Positions 1-11,597 are shown, counted from the stretch's first letter. The stretch: DNA of 64,000 nt from Anaspis maculata (GCA_949128115.1 OX421965.1:5881253-5945252); one strand, 5' to 3'. The notes: a model not told the origin generated them from the letters alone. Program-made: numbers and translations.

Positions 1-144
1 GTCTTCTGTCTGTCTGACTGTCTGTCTGTCTGTCTGTCTGTAACATGTTACGATATGCTCCAATTTCCCAACCTAGGCTTGTTTGATATCAATTCTTTTG
101 ATTAAAACTCGCTGAACAAGATTATTTTGATAGAAACAGTCTGC

Positions 145-175
<31 letters not shown>

Positions 176-412
176 GATATGTTATATGAATGTAATATGC
201 TTCAATTTTACAACCTAGGCTTGTTTGATATCAATTCTTTTGATTAAGGCTCGCTGAACAAGCTTATTTTGATAAGAACAGTCTTTTTGTCTGTCTGTCT
301 GAAACATGTTACAATATGCTCCAATTTCACAACCTAGTGAACCCAGGCTGGTTTGATATCAGTTCTTTTGATCAAAGCTCACTGCACAAGATTATATTGA
401 TAAAAATGGTCT

Positions 413-449
<37 letters not shown>

Positions 450-540
450 AATTATGATACGATAACTTCCGAACCAGTACATCGAATTTAACTGAAATTT
501 AGTATAGACATGATTCATGAAGGTAAAAATTCAAATTGAT
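1..540. repeat. GTCT-rich tandem repeat, about three units of 125-141 bp
   Basis: Each unit carries a (GTCT)n tract followed by sequence containing aacctaggcttgtttgat and attcttttgatt. The shared word aaccta begins near 69, 210 and 333. The last unit runs into atcgaatttaactgaaattt near 480. The array continues off the left edge of the window. A single copy of the same sequence lies in inverted orientation at about 1914-2100, so the two blocks bracket the Tc1-like remnant and may be terminal or subterminal repeats of one larger element. Confidence 0.8.
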
Positions 541-797
541 ACAGAGACCCCACAATATCTTGAAAGATCTTTAGAGACCGCACCATACCTACTTACTTAT
601 CAGTTCTTTTTCTTTTGCTCTCGCAAGATCAATTTTGAATACATGAACATTTCTTCTCATTTCTATCGAATTTAACACTTGGTATTTTTTGTCTCCAATT
701 GTCGATCAAGGTAGGTACATGTGTGGTTGTTCTGGACTTGAAAAAATTAAGTGAAAACAGAAGAAGAGCGGCATGCCCTCTGCTGAAACCGTAGCAT

Positions 798-1418
798 CGT
801 GCTACTAGCCTAAGATGGGCACAAAACCATATTAGCACTGGGGAATAGCAAAGTGGAGTAGGTGCTTGTTTTCAGATGAAAGTAAGTTTAATTTGTGTAG
901 GTCGGATGGACGGGTTCTGGTATGGCGACAGAGGAACGAAAGACTTCTGGAAGAACACATAGAGGCAAGGGTGGTTTTTGGAGGTGGAAGAGTGACTGTT
1001 TGGGGAGAAATGAGGACTGGAAGAATAAATGATTTGGTGATACTGAGAGGAGAGAGTGGATGGTGGGAGGAGGAGGGAATTGTGGAAGATACAGGGATTT
1101 GTGTATAAAGAATATTGTGGTCCCCTTTGCTCACAATTTTGGTGACAATTTCATGTTGATCGACGAAAACGTCCGACCTCATCGGGCTAGAATTGTCAAC
1201 GAATTTTTAGGGGATCACAATATTGAAAGAATAGATTGGCTACCCTTGTCTTCGGATATGAATCCTATCGAGCATGTATGGAGTAGGATTAAGTTGAAAT
1301 TGAAAGAAAAGAAGGACAATCGGACAATTTGAATGACTTAGCGATTGCAGTTCAGGAAGAATGGAAAGCTATTCCTCAGAATTTTCTGCGGGCTTTAGTG
1401 GAGAGCATATCGAGATAA
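798..1418 (+). pseudogene. Tc1/mariner-type transposase remnant, frameshifted
   Basis: The reading starts in one frame (RATSLRWAQNH), shifts near 845 to a frame with LFSDESKFNLCRSDGRVLVW, shifts again near 1060-1090 to IVVPFAHNFGDNF, and ends in a third frame after DLAIAVQEEWKAIPQNF. These are the catalytic-core and C-terminal signatures of Tc1-like transposases, including FSDES (first Asp) and NPIEHVW (final Glu). At the second catalytic position, where the family has Asp before N.RPH, this copy reads Glu (IDENVRPHRA). The N-terminal helix-turn-helix region is not visible upstream. The normal protein is about 340 residues and roughly 200 remain. It is a dead, 5'-truncated copy. Confidence 0.85.
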
Positions 1419-1680
1419 GTAATGGCTCGATCTGATCCAGACAAGAGGGGGACCGACAAAATATTGATTATTCAAGCATCTTAAACTGAAAATCATCAAC
1501 TGGAAGGAAAATGTTACTTACCTAGTACCTACCTACAAACCTGGTAAGTTCAAGGTCCATCTTGCAAATGCTTGAAAAAAAACTGATAGCTAATTATGGG
1601 ATGGTGCGCCGTCTAGTGCACCGACTCTAGCTAAAATCTCATCAACTTACTCGAAAATTCAAATTATGCCCGCATATGTA

Positions 1681-1911
1681 CACTGACTAAGCTTTGGAAA
1701 CACTTTTGAAAACTGTCAATTTTTTAAGTCAAATTGCACACGTAATTGAATGTGAAATATGACAAAAAAAGTGTTCTCTTTCACAGTTCAAAAGATGTCT
1801 TCTTAAAATTTTGAGTGCATGTCACCTTCTCAAATCCTTTTCATTCAGTCTTAATTTAACCTCCAAAATTGACAAGCTTGACAAGTGTTTCCAAACTTTC
1901 GATCGACACTG
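1681..1911. mobile_element. 231-bp Tc1/mariner-type MITE with TA duplication
   Basis: The left end reads cactgactaagctttggaaa. The right end, read on the other strand, begins cagtgtcgatcgaaagtttg. Both continue into ggaaacactt, giving imperfect TIRs of roughly 26-45 bp. The dinucleotide TA flanks both ends (1679-1680 and 1912-1913), as expected for this superfamily. No coding sequence is present. It sits between the transposase remnant and the inverted GTCT repeat, so it is probably an independent insertion. Confidence 0.8.
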
Positions 1912-1913
1912 TA

Positions 1914-2100
1914 CCTTCACATTCACCAAATTTCAGTTAAATTTGATAAACCGTTCAGGAGTTATAGAAACAGATGACTGACAGACAGACAGACAAACAG
2001 AAGAATGTTTTCACCAAGATAATATTGTTCAGCGAACCTCAATCAAAAGAATTGATACCAAACAAGCCTAGGTTGTGAAATTGTGGCGAATTCATAAAAA
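1914..2100 (-). repeat. Inverted copy of the left GTCT-rich repeat
   Basis: The minus strand reads caacctaggcttgtttgg, then attcttttgatt, a (GTCT)n tract and, nearer the MITE, aaatttaactgaaatttgg. The same words occur in this order, in the opposite orientation, at positions 1-540. The arms are diverged. Confidence 0.75.
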
Positions 2101-2505
2101 AGTACGCCCTATTTCAGCCCCAAAAGACACAACAGGGGGTGCGCTAGACAACAAATTGCTTAGAATCGTCTAATGAGCAAGCCTGCTAAGAGATATCCTC
2201 TCACATCGAGAGGCCGTTGATTTTTCATGAAGAAGAAGAGATGAAAGGCATCATTCCCAGCAAAAAAATCGTATCTTGGCTATTTCACTTCTAATCCGAG
2301 AAATTCGAAAACCGTTCCGAGGTAAGTCATCAGTCTCCATTATTTTGTTATCGGTTGTTGACAAAAAAATTTTAAACTCAAACGGGGGTTCATTAAAATT
2401 TTAACAATTATGAACTGCTTTATTTATCACCCTGTAGAAACTTTATGTGCAGCTTCACAGGTGATCTTTGCACATGGTAAATAGCCAAAAGATTAGGCAA
2501 TCGAC
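2101..2505. other. Unassigned spacer
   Basis: I see no repeat unit, transposon terminus or credible open frame here. Confidence 0.5.
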
Positions 2506-4595
2506 CAGTGAAAACCAAATCGAAATCGTCCGCGACAATCAAAAGTTATGTTGATTCAAATTTGGGGAAAAATTTCTGTTGCGATACTTATTTTGTTGAG
2601 CACTTTATGTCGTTTGAGAGATTGTTTTTTTTTCAAGGATTTTGTCCCAAAATTTGCGCTTCCAGAAACTGTGTCATTCAAAGATTGTAATTCTATAGTC
2701 AAAGATTCATTTTTCAGTTCGGTTTTTAAAGATTTTGTGGTTCAAGAAATCGTGTTCTCAGAGATTCTGCCTTTAGAGTTTGGCGTTCAGTAATTGTTTT
2801 CAGAGATTGCGTCCCTCGATGATGGTGTTTCAAGGGATTTTGTCATTAGAGATTCAGTCTTCAGCTTGGTTTTCAGTTATTTTTCAATTTAGGAGATTGT
2901 GTCATTCAGAGATTGTGTTCTCGGGGATTGTGTCGTTCAGGAATTGTATTTTGGGGATTTTGCCGTTGAGATTGGGTCGTTGAGAGACTGCGTTTTGATA
3001 TATTATATAATTCAGAGATTGTGCTCTTCAAAGTTATTTTCTTCAGACACTGTTTTTTAAAAATTTGTCACTCAGAAGTTGTGTTTCCAGAGATTGTGTC
3101 GATCAGACATTGTGTTTTTAGTAATTTTATAGTCAAAGATTAATTTTTTAGCTCGGTTTTTTGAGATTTTGTGGTTAAGGAAATTGTGTTACCAAAGATT
3201 GTGTTTTCAGATCTTCTGTCCCTTGGAGATTATGTTTTCAGGGACTCGTTCATTAGAGACTGAGTTTTCAGCTCAGTTTTCAGGACAAAATTTTGTTTAG
3301 GAGACTGTGCCGTTCAGAGATTTTGCTTTCAGGGATCTTGTTGTTCAAAAATTGTGTCGTCTAAAGATTCGGTTTTTAGCTCGGTTCCAAGAAAATATGT
3401 CGTTTGAAAGATTGTAAAAGATAATGTCGTTGTGAAATTGTTTTCAGAAATTGTTTCATCCAGAGATTGTGCTTTTGGTAATCTTCTAGTCAATGATTTA
3501 GTTTTTGGTTCGGTTTTCAGAGATTTTGTCGCTTGAGAGATTGTGTCGTTCAGAGATTGTGTTTCTAGGAACTTGTCGTTTGAAAATTGTGTTTCCAGAA
3601 GTTGTGTTGTCAGAGATTGTGTCTTTAGGGATTCTGTCGTCAGAGATTCAGTTTTCATCTCGGTTTTCAGAGATTTTGTAGTCAAAAGATTGTGTTCTCG
3701 AAGATTGTGTCTTTCAGAGATTGGGTTCTTAGAGATTTGGTAGTCCAGGGATTGTGTCCGTCAAAGGTTTGTTTTCTCAAAGATTCTGTCTCCATGAATT
3801 TAGTTTTCAGCTTGGTTTTTAAGAAACTTTGTCATTTAAGAGATTTTTCAGTACGGAAATTGTGTCCTCAGGCAGAGACTTTGTAGAGTCCAAAGATTGT
3901 GTTTTAAGTGATTGTCTTGTGCAACGATTGTGATCTCAGGGATTCTGCCGGCAGAGATATAGTTTTCCGCTGGGTTTTCGAAGACTTTATCGTTCAAGAG
4001 ACTGTGTAGTTCAATGGTTGTTTAGTAATAGGTTTTCTGGCTGAGAAATGGTGTTTTCAAAAATTATGACGTTCAGAAATTGTGTTTTTAGAGATCTTGC
4101 CGTTAAGAAATTGTGTATTCAGATTCTGAGTTTTTATGCCACTTTTCAGAAAGGTTTGTCCTTTAAGAATAGTGTTTTCAGAAATTGTGTCGTTCAGAGA
4201 TTGTGTTATTGGTGATCCTGTGGTCAAAAATTCAGTTTTTAGCTCTGTTTTTGCGATTTTGTCGTTTGAGACACACCTCGCAAAATCTCCTGCGAAACCT
4301 TTTCCGTTCTTAGAGATTTTGTCAGATTTCAGAAATTGTGTTTTCAGAGATTGTGTCGCTCAAAGAATGTGTTTCCAGGACTTCCGTCGTCGAAGCTTCC
4401 ATTTTCAGCTCAGTTTTGGCGATTTTGTCGTTCAGGAACATGTGTTGTTCAGAGATGGAGCTGGAGTTTTCACAAATTGCCTTGTCCAGCAATTGTGTTG
4501 TTATGGAGTCTGTCGTCAAAGATTCGGTTCTCAGCTCGATTTACAAAGATTTCGTCGTTAAAGAGCTAGTGTCGTTCCATAGAACAGAATAGAAT
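2506..4595. repeat. Degenerate short tandem repeat (cagagattgtgtcgtt type)
   Basis: About 2.1 kb is built from variants of a 17-18-bp word close to ttcagagattgtgtcgt. A higher-order module, agattcagttttcagctcgg, recurs irregularly (near 2705, 2850, 3132, 3358, 3488, 3640, 3785, 3953, 4223, 4395 and 4512), usually 105-150 bp apart. Because many units are close to 18 bp, both strands show repetitive open frames. On the minus strand (3329-3685 and 4322-4519) the peptides are built from words like SLNDTISEN. I treat these as by-products of the repeat, not as genes. Confidence 0.8.
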
Positions 4596-5735
4596 TTGGA
4601 GCTGGAGAAACCGCCTCGGAACAACCAAACGTAGATTTGGAACATATCTTATGTTTCGACCGAGGCAATCCTCACGGTCAGTCAATTTTTCGAGTTTTTA
4701 GCCCCCCAAAAGTAATCGTCCCTTGATTATCTTTGCTGGAACAGGGCATTTGCCTTCAGAATATACTCATACCTCGTATTAGGCATTCCATGCTCACCCC
4801 AATTTTCCCTCATCGCTTTGCGAGAGCGTGCGCAGGTCACTTTAATTCCATCGGCATCCGTTCTGTAATTGCAAGTTTCAGCAAGCCCTTTCCCTGCTGC
4901 CGCTCCGACACACTCACCTGAAATTCTACCGGCATGTTGAACGCCAAAAACTAATTTGAAAGATGCAAATCGCTCGTTCTCTCTCATTCCCGATGCAAAA
5001 TCCGCTTCGCCGTCTCTCTCGGCGCTCTCTGGGCTATTCGTTTCCATTCTGGAACTGTTATTTAATAAATGGCGCAGACAGGATGTGCGGGAGATGGGCC
5101 CAGGATTGGAGGGGAGGAGGAAAAGCTCCCCGAAATGTCAGAGGATAAATGTGAAATTTCAATAAAGCGCGCGCGGGTAATAAACGAATTAACCGTGTGG
5201 AAGCACGCATACGTGATGTTTCGCCCGCAAACTGTCCAACGCGTGCAATTTTTTGCTGCTGTCATCCCCCCAGCCCTGGATTACGCATTTTCAAATGTGG
5301 CTGCGAATTTATTTAGTGGCGTTATCCCGGAATCCCTTTGAACATCACTGTTTGAACAAAATTGGTCCGGTGTGATAAATGACGAAATGTAATAATAAAA
5401 ATGTAATATATCGAAGCAAAAATGTGAGAATGATATCAGGATCTTATTATTTATGGAAACACTGTACAGTGTACAGCCTCAGAAGTGGGACTAGCCGCTT
5501 TATTATCAGGGGATTTATGGGAAAGTTGTGGTGTAAGGGAAGCCTCGTATTTCTGTAATGGCCTAATGAACTCCCAGGTATGTGCTTGGTAGGCAACCCG
5601 TCGTACTCCTTGAATTCAGACTTGTTGCTGTCTGAAAGCTATGGTCTATGCTGCCCTGCTAATTTCATACGACTCAGGCCCGTTAATTCACGATCTTTAT
5701 TCCTATACGTTAAACTCAACTCAGCCGTAACGGTA
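4596..5735. other. Unique, locally GC-richer DNA without a supported gene
   Basis: No repeat units are visible. Overlapping short frames on both strands at 4727-5341 lack recognisable domains. The stretch 4770-5340 is visibly richer in GC than its surroundings and could hold conserved regulatory sequence. Confidence 0.4.
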
Positions 5736-5739
5736 CATA

Positions 5740-6035
5740 CGGTGAAAAGGTAATCAGGGAAGGAAACGAAGAACCAAGAAAGGATGAATGGTGGGACGAA
5801 AAATGCAGAGTGGTGAAAAAGGTGGTGCAAAAAAGTATCAGAGAGTAGAGACAAGGAAATATTGCCAAGAATGCGTACATTGAAGGAAAAAAGTAATATG
5901 GAGCAATTTGTAAAAACAAAACTGACGAAGAACGAAAAAGAATGTATTCAGAATTGAATAGAATAGAGACAAAACGGGGATCTGGGAATACAAATAAGCA
6001 AAGAAACGCCAAAAGAAAACAGAACACATGAAGAA
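5740..6035 (+). pseudogene. LINE fragment (linker between endonuclease and RT)
   Basis: The plus strand reads EGNEEPRKDEWWDEKCRVVKK, then after an in-frame stop GNIAKNAYIEGKK, with further basic sequence. The pattern E-W-W-D-x-x-C followed by K/V-rich and RG-type sequence matches the inter-domain region of the APE-type LINE found at 41.1-43.4 kb, which reads KIEWWDGECLIEKR and then EWSRGKVDK. I infer a short fragment of the same or a closely related family. The sequence beyond 6040 is purine-rich in the same way but no further motif is certain. Confidence 0.5.
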
Positions 6036-6575
6036 ATTGATATGGAAGAATGAAAAATCTCCTTCAGGGGGCTGCTAGGAAGGAGAAACGAAGTTGTAAT
6101 ATCAGTATATAGGTATGCTTGATCAAAAAGAGACTGAACCGGAGACAGATTACGGTGGAAGAAATGGAAGATGAAATCTGGAGGCTGGAAAAGAAATCAT
6201 CAAGAATGAACGAGATAACCAAGAGGCACCCATGCGATAGGACATGTAGAACGAAAACTCACAAATTAAGAGCAAAAGATGGGAATATGATGGAATGAGA
6301 AGAAACTGAGAAGATAACGCTCGAAGCGGAAAGAACAAGCGGAGAAAAGATGACGTGGGAAATACTTGGCAGGGACGGAGATAGTCAACTACTGGGACGA
6401 GTGGTTGACATCAAAAAATCAAGATAAATCCAGACAAAATACAGTAGACACTACTGACAAATTTGTATCATACATGTACTGGAATGTTACAACACATGAT
6501 TGGAGAACGAACAGACAACAAGATAGGAAACTATAGTGAGCGAAGATGGAAGAAGACTTGGAGAATTGAAGTGGA
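6036..6575. other. Purine-rich spacer, possibly further LINE decay
   Basis: One frame gives QITVEEMEDEIWRLEKK near 6150, which could derive from the LINE linker. The resemblance is too weak to extend the element. Confidence 0.3.
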
Positions 6576-6578
6576 TAT

Positions 6579-7028
6579 TGTCACGACGCGTCGAAAAATA
6601 TCATGGAAACGTCTGAGCGCACCTTGAGGTGACGGAACCCAACTAGAAGAGTAAAGCCCCCCGCCTTTGATCCTTTGAACCGTTCACAAAAAAGGCTCAT
6701 CAGACTCTTTCGTGACAATTGTTGGAGGCGCCGGTGGAGGAGTACATGGAAGAAGACGTCAAAAAATGAAGAAAACCATTAATACGACATCACTGCGTGG
6801 AGGACTACCGGTTATTGGTTTATATTGAGCAGATTTGGCTTTAGAATCTTCTCAGTTGTACTGATCGAGGGTTCACATCTAAATCGAGGGCGATTTAATT
6901 CTTTATGGGGGAGGAATGTGTCACGATACATTTGGAGACATTGTGAAAACGTCTAAGTGCACCTTAAGGTGATAGGACATCAGAAATTGGTAGGAAAATT
7001 TCGCAAGGTGACTAGTGCTCCGTTGACA
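6579..7028 (+). mobile_element. Miniature LTR-type element (TRIM-like) remnant
   Basis: A candidate 139-bp 5' LTR spans 6579-6717, starting TGTCACGACG and ending TTTCGTGACA. A few bases later tggaggcgccggtggagg (6723 on) has the look of a primer-binding site. About 180 bp further on, the purine run gggggaggaa (6907-6916) immediately precedes a second TGTCACGA at 6919. The words aaacgtct, gcacctt and aggtga recur in the same order in both copies. The right copy may end at cgttgaca (7021-7028), but that end is uncertain. There is no room for gag-pol, so this is either a TRIM or an internally deleted element. Confidence 0.5.
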
Positions 7029-7249
7029 ATAAGCAGTGACTTTCAAGAAATAGAAAAGGCAAAAGCTTTTGCTTCCGAAATTGGACGAAAATTTTTTGAC
7101 AAGACCAAGGAACCTCAGTCGACGGAATTTTTAAAACAAAAGATCAGTCTGGAGATTCAACGAGGAAATGTGAGCTCAATTTTAGTTACACTTCCATCAC
7201 AAAAATCATTCGATGAAGTTTTCTACATTTTACGCACTTAGACTATACA

Positions 7250-9350
7250 CTATACTATACACCTCGCTCCACACTTGAGTATATATCTTTTATATTTTTA
7301 TCTTTATAAGAAATAGAAAGTTTTCAAGGCAACAAAGTAGGCACACCATTTTAAAGATAATCCGATTTAGTCCCGAACCGATTGAAATGACCATGTGAGT
7401 CCCTCAATAACTGTTCCTTGGGGACTTGGGGAGGCATATTTGTTCAGGACTAAAGAAAAGGGAACCTCCCCTACGTCTGTGGGCTAGGCATTAGACTCAC
7501 TTCCGTAGAGATTAGTTCCGAAAGCCAAAAACTAATGTCCTTGTAGTTATTCCATCCAGGGATATTGTCAAAAATCTTTGAGGGATATTAGCGCGTTTTT
7601 CTCCTCTAATCTACCTAGGGAGTGTTTCTGTAATCGGAATCAAAGCGTTTCTATAATAAAATGCGGTCGCCGTGCGGCGTTCATTTGGTATTTCAACACA
7701 ATAAGACCGTTTAATGAAAAAATTCCAATTAAGGATTAAATTGCCGGGCTTTTATTAAAGAGGTGTGCTCTCTCGGGCGTCAGTCCCGGTGCCGCCAACT
7801 TAATTTACATTTTCCAGGCGGTAATGAAAATTTTATTTACGGCACGGCACTCCAGTTCTTTTGTTTTTCGAAGCCCTTTAGCCAAAGACGCTTGGAAGTT
7901 GGAAGTTGAACCTTGCGGGTCGCGTCCAGCTCGTCAGGAGGACAGAGACTCATTACTGCTCTGACATTCCAGTGGAGGTGGGGTTGAACCTCTAAATTGA
8001 GCTGAGAGCCGAGCCCTTTTTCATATTTCCTGAATATTATAAGTACTTAGCGAAAACTTGGGCATCGTGGAAATGCCTTGGATAGATGGCGCCACATAGA
8101 AAACTCACATTTTACGAGTCTCCCATTAGTGTACTTCATGTATATTTTGATTGTTTTTTTACCGGATCGTCTCCGATTCGGTGAGGAGGTGGATTTCCTG
8201 GGACAATAAATAGAAGCATGGTCACGCACAAAAGATCTTATAGGTCGCAGTGCAGAAAGGATCCTCCGAGACCAAACGACCACCTCTAATCTACAAATCT
8301 ACCGGATCGTCGGACCTGAATGCCTGCAAACTGATGAGCCTCCAATAATATAAAACTCAGTGGACTTTGAGTGTGATGGCCCGGTGCTGTAGTAGTCCAA
8401 AAGCTCTTTTTATCAAAGGGTGCACTTTGGCGCGTTCATTTGCTTGTTTGTTCTTCAGAAAGCTCAGACCGCGCAGCTAGCTGGTCGGTACTGATCGAAA
8501 GTAAACGTTCATGTATGGGTGAACGGCGTCGTTGATAAACCATATTGTAGCGAAATGATAACTTTTCTATAAAAGTGAATAGCTTCCTTCTTAAAATTAA
8601 AATTTAAATTATCAGCGCAAACAGTTGAAGTTGACCGATATTAAAACAAAGCTACTTCACTAGCGTTATCCGGCGCCACCTTTCTGATGCCAAAAAGATT
8701 GCCGCGCGCCGTGCTCGGAGGTGTCGGCGGTGAATGCAGGCCGCCCTTGCCCTTAATTCCAGCCCAAACAATCTCTATCTGGCCTTTTTGTAAGGGTCAG
8801 TTTCCCTACCGGCTTAATGGAGTCTGACGCATGCACACCACCCTCTTCCCATTCCCTGCGGAGCTCCCGAGTTAAATTACACTCGGGTTAATTAAAGTCC
8901 CTGGTCGATGTTTATGCTCGCCCGCCGACGCCGTCGACCGCCGCCGCCTCTGGTGCGCGACTGATTCCCGGCGAGTGAGTCTCTTTAGTTTGCCAACACA
9001 TCAAAAATACATCATCACAACAACGGGATTTAATAACCGCCCGTTTTAGAGGAAATTGAACTGGAAGCTTTTGTTCGCAATTATACCTCTCGCTCGCGAG
9101 CAATGCGCACAGCAACCTTTCGTACAGCCAGCTAAACCACATTCAGAGCTTTTAATTGGCACGTTTCTGTAGATGAGAAATTTTGTATAGGAGATGTGTT
9201 TTGATTATCCTCAGCCGCTCAGGATTTTCTTTATCATCCCCTCAAACGTCTTCGTTCTCGTTGGCTGGAATATGAAGAAAACTGATCCCTCAAACGACCA
9301 GGTAACCCACTGTTCACATTTTGTCAAGTTACTCGACGACATCCCTCACG
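7250..9350. other. Unique DNA with GC-richer islands, no supported gene
   Basis: No tandem unit or transposon end was seen. The blocks 7640-7990 and 8690-9150 are compositionally distinct and look like single-copy sequence. Short frames (for example 8047-8283 minus and 8912-9142 minus) carry no recognisable domain. Confidence 0.4.
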
Positions 9351-9354
9351 GACG

Positions 9355-9461
9355 GAGGAAGACTACTCCGTGATCGAAAAGGAAGCTCTCGCGATAATTT
9401 ATCCAGTTTATCGCTCCATTGTCTTAGTTTACAGATCATTCCTTATTTTAGCAGGTAAATA
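9355..9461 (+). pseudogene. Retroelement RNase H-like fragment 1
   Basis: The frame reads EEDYSVIEKEALAIIYPVYR and then VYRSFLILAGK before a stop. The order Y-S-x-x-E-K-E-A-L-A-I followed by V-Y-x-S-F-L-I matches the RNase H region of Ty3/gypsy polyproteins, where E-K-E is followed by a tyrosine-rich strand and a conserved Thr-Asp. The Thr-Asp step is lost here. Only about 35 codons survive. Confidence 0.55.
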
Positions 9462-9583
9462 ACTTCTAAAATCGTCATTGTAACAACGAAACGAGAAAGC
9501 CATCGAATCAAAACACTGATCAATTCCCCACTGATCCGAACATGTCTTTGTTGTTACCATCATCACTGTTATCGTTAGAGCCG

Positions 9584-9680
9584 GAGGAAAACTTCATGAC
9601 CGAAAAAGAAGCTTTAGCGATCGAATCGTTATTCATCGTTCTGTAGTCTAAGTTTGACTGAACATTTCTTATTCTGATTA
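9584..9680 (+). pseudogene. Retroelement RNase H-like fragment 2
   Basis: The frame reads EENFMTEKEALAIES and then LFIVL before a stop. It echoes fragment 1 about 230 bp upstream, as if the same short piece had been duplicated and decayed. Confidence 0.45.
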
Positions 9681-9684
9681 TGTG

Positions 9685-10055
9685 TAGGGTCCAGACAGAT
9701 GCTCAAGTTGTACATTTGACTTGCATTTATTGAATGAATTGCATTTGTTTTCAGTACATCAACATCAAGTCGCTATGAATGAATCTCTTCCTCTATATTA
9801 AGTTAACTACTAGGTCGTCGCAACTTCCCCTTATTTACTATCCCCATCACCGTGGGTGAAACTCTCACTCCCATGGGCAACCGTGCTAATTCAAATTTCT
9901 CTCCCGTTCCATAGTGAAAGCTGTGTACTTCCTGAATCATTTATTCAAGCCCATTTAATAGTAACCATGCGAGAGATCCAGATAAGTGAAATGCACGGTT
10001 CCTTGCAGAGCATCCAGAATGTCATTATTACAGGGCAGAGAGAAGTCGTCATTCT
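9685..10055. other. Unassigned spacer
   Basis: A 68-codon plus-strand frame (9856-10062) has no recognisable domain. The region may be decayed retroelement sequence, given its neighbours. Confidence 0.3.
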
Positions 10056-10063
10056 GTACTGAT

Positions 10064-11228
10064 TAGTGTGGTCCATAAAAAATTGTTTTTCTATTTTTGA
10101 TCGGGCCACCCTCCACTTTTGTTACACATGCCCATAGTGATTTCCTGGTAAAATTTCAATTCTCTACCATGGCAGGAAGGGGGTGCTCATCAACCCTCTA
10201 ATTTTGAAAACTCTAGATCTATTCGTAAAAGTCTGTGGCATCCAGATTCACCAAAAACACGAAGGAATATGTCAGTAATAATCTATTCAGCACAATTTAA
10301 GAATTATATAGACGAAAAATCAGATGAGAGTGAAATATTGATCGTTGAACTAATAATGACACCTACTAAAAAAGCGGAAATGTTTCGCGGTATGATTTGT
10401 TGATGTTGAAGCTGGATGTCACAAAGTAAGGCCCAGTGTTTTCATCTCTGGTTAACTTTAACCAAAAGGTCAATGTCACAATTGTCATATCAACATTGCT
10501 GGAACATTGGTACCTTTGGCAATTAACCTCAAGTTGACCTCTGGATAGAGTTATCCTGGGACGGAAATACTGAGTCTAAAAATAATTTTGCAATCCTAAA
10601 GACTGCGGACACCTCAAGATATTTCACCTTTGGAAGAACATTAAACATGTTACTGATTTTGAATATCAGTGTCTACTTCCTAAGACATTTCTTCTAAATA
10701 TGGATCAACATCCATGATTACCTTCAAGGCAAAGACTGACTTCGGTATAAATTTAAGGGTGGTAAACGATACTGCTGAAAGGGGTGTCCTAACTAACTAA
10801 CTAACTAACTAACTACTGACCAATGACAATAATGAAAAGATGTTTCTGTTGCATATGGTAGACCAATTGGAAAATGGTGCCTATTTGGACGACCAAAAAT
10901 GTTTGATCAACGTAGTCTAAAGCAATATCATACCATGTTAGTTGAACATTAAAATTCCGCTTCATTTCAATTTTTCTTTTACAAAATTCTTCACTTAGGT
11001 ACACCAAAGGAACAATAATTCATATATTACTTCGTATTTTATTGAATCTGGATGCTACAAACTCCTATGGATAAATCTGGGATATTCAAATTTTGAGGGT
11101 TGATGAGCACCCCCTTCCTGCCATGGTAGAGAATTTAAATTTCACCAGGAAATTACTATGGGTATGTGTGACAAAAATTGAGGGTGGCCCCATCCAAAAT
11201 TAAAAAAAAATATTTTTGGACCACACTG
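10064..11228. mobile_element. 1165-bp hAT-type non-autonomous element
   Basis: Inverted repeats of about 160 bp bound the element. The left end reads tagtgtggtcc and the right end, on the other strand, cagtgtggtcc. Both arms share ctaccatggcaggaaggggg and gggttgatgagcaccccctt (in opposite orientation). An exact 8-bp direct repeat, GTACTGAT, flanks it at 10056-10063 and 11229-11236. An 8-bp duplication with CA-type termini is the hAT pattern. No transposase is visible inside; the interior is AT-rich with a CTAA microsatellite. Confidence 0.85.
10789..10815. repeat. (CTAA)n microsatellite
   Basis: Six to seven perfect ctaa units inside the hAT-type element. Confidence 0.95.
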
Positions 11229-11411
11229 GTACTGATCGATTTACCAATCGATAATCGATCACCACTCGCCATTCCTTGTTCCCATCTCTGTCTGCTTTAT
11301 GAATTTCAACGTTCGACCATTCAGAAGTCTATCCTTGAACTACCCCGTTTGGCAATAATTTGTCCGTTGCTTTCAGAACCATAAATTTGCCGATAAGTAG
11401 CTGCGTAAAGC

Positions 11412-11597
11412 TTAGTTCGGACAAGTGATCTTTTGCTGCGGAGCGAAGCTGAGCTGAGCGAAGCGATTCTTTCGCTCGGGCCAATCACGTTATGGGGACA
11501 TGACATCATGAATGGATGTGATTGGTCTATACAAAAAAAAAAGCTAAGCTCGTCACGGCAAATAGTTCGCTATGTTCTGAGCTTCACGCCGAACTAA
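11412..11597. mobile_element. Small MITE candidate, about 186 bp
   Basis: A 9-bp inverted pair, TTAGTTCGG (11412) and CCGAACTAA (11589), bounds a short segment with the GC-rich core gctgagctgagcgaagcg. No convincing target duplication was found. Confidence 0.35.

Noticed and set aside
3329..3685. 118-codon minus-strand ORF
   Set aside because: The peptide merely translates the degenerate 17-18-bp repeat. No recognisable domain.
6957..7241. 94-codon plus-strand ORF
   Set aside because: It overlaps the right LTR-like copy. A faint gag-like look (VSSILVTLPSQKSFDEVF) is not enough to call a gene.
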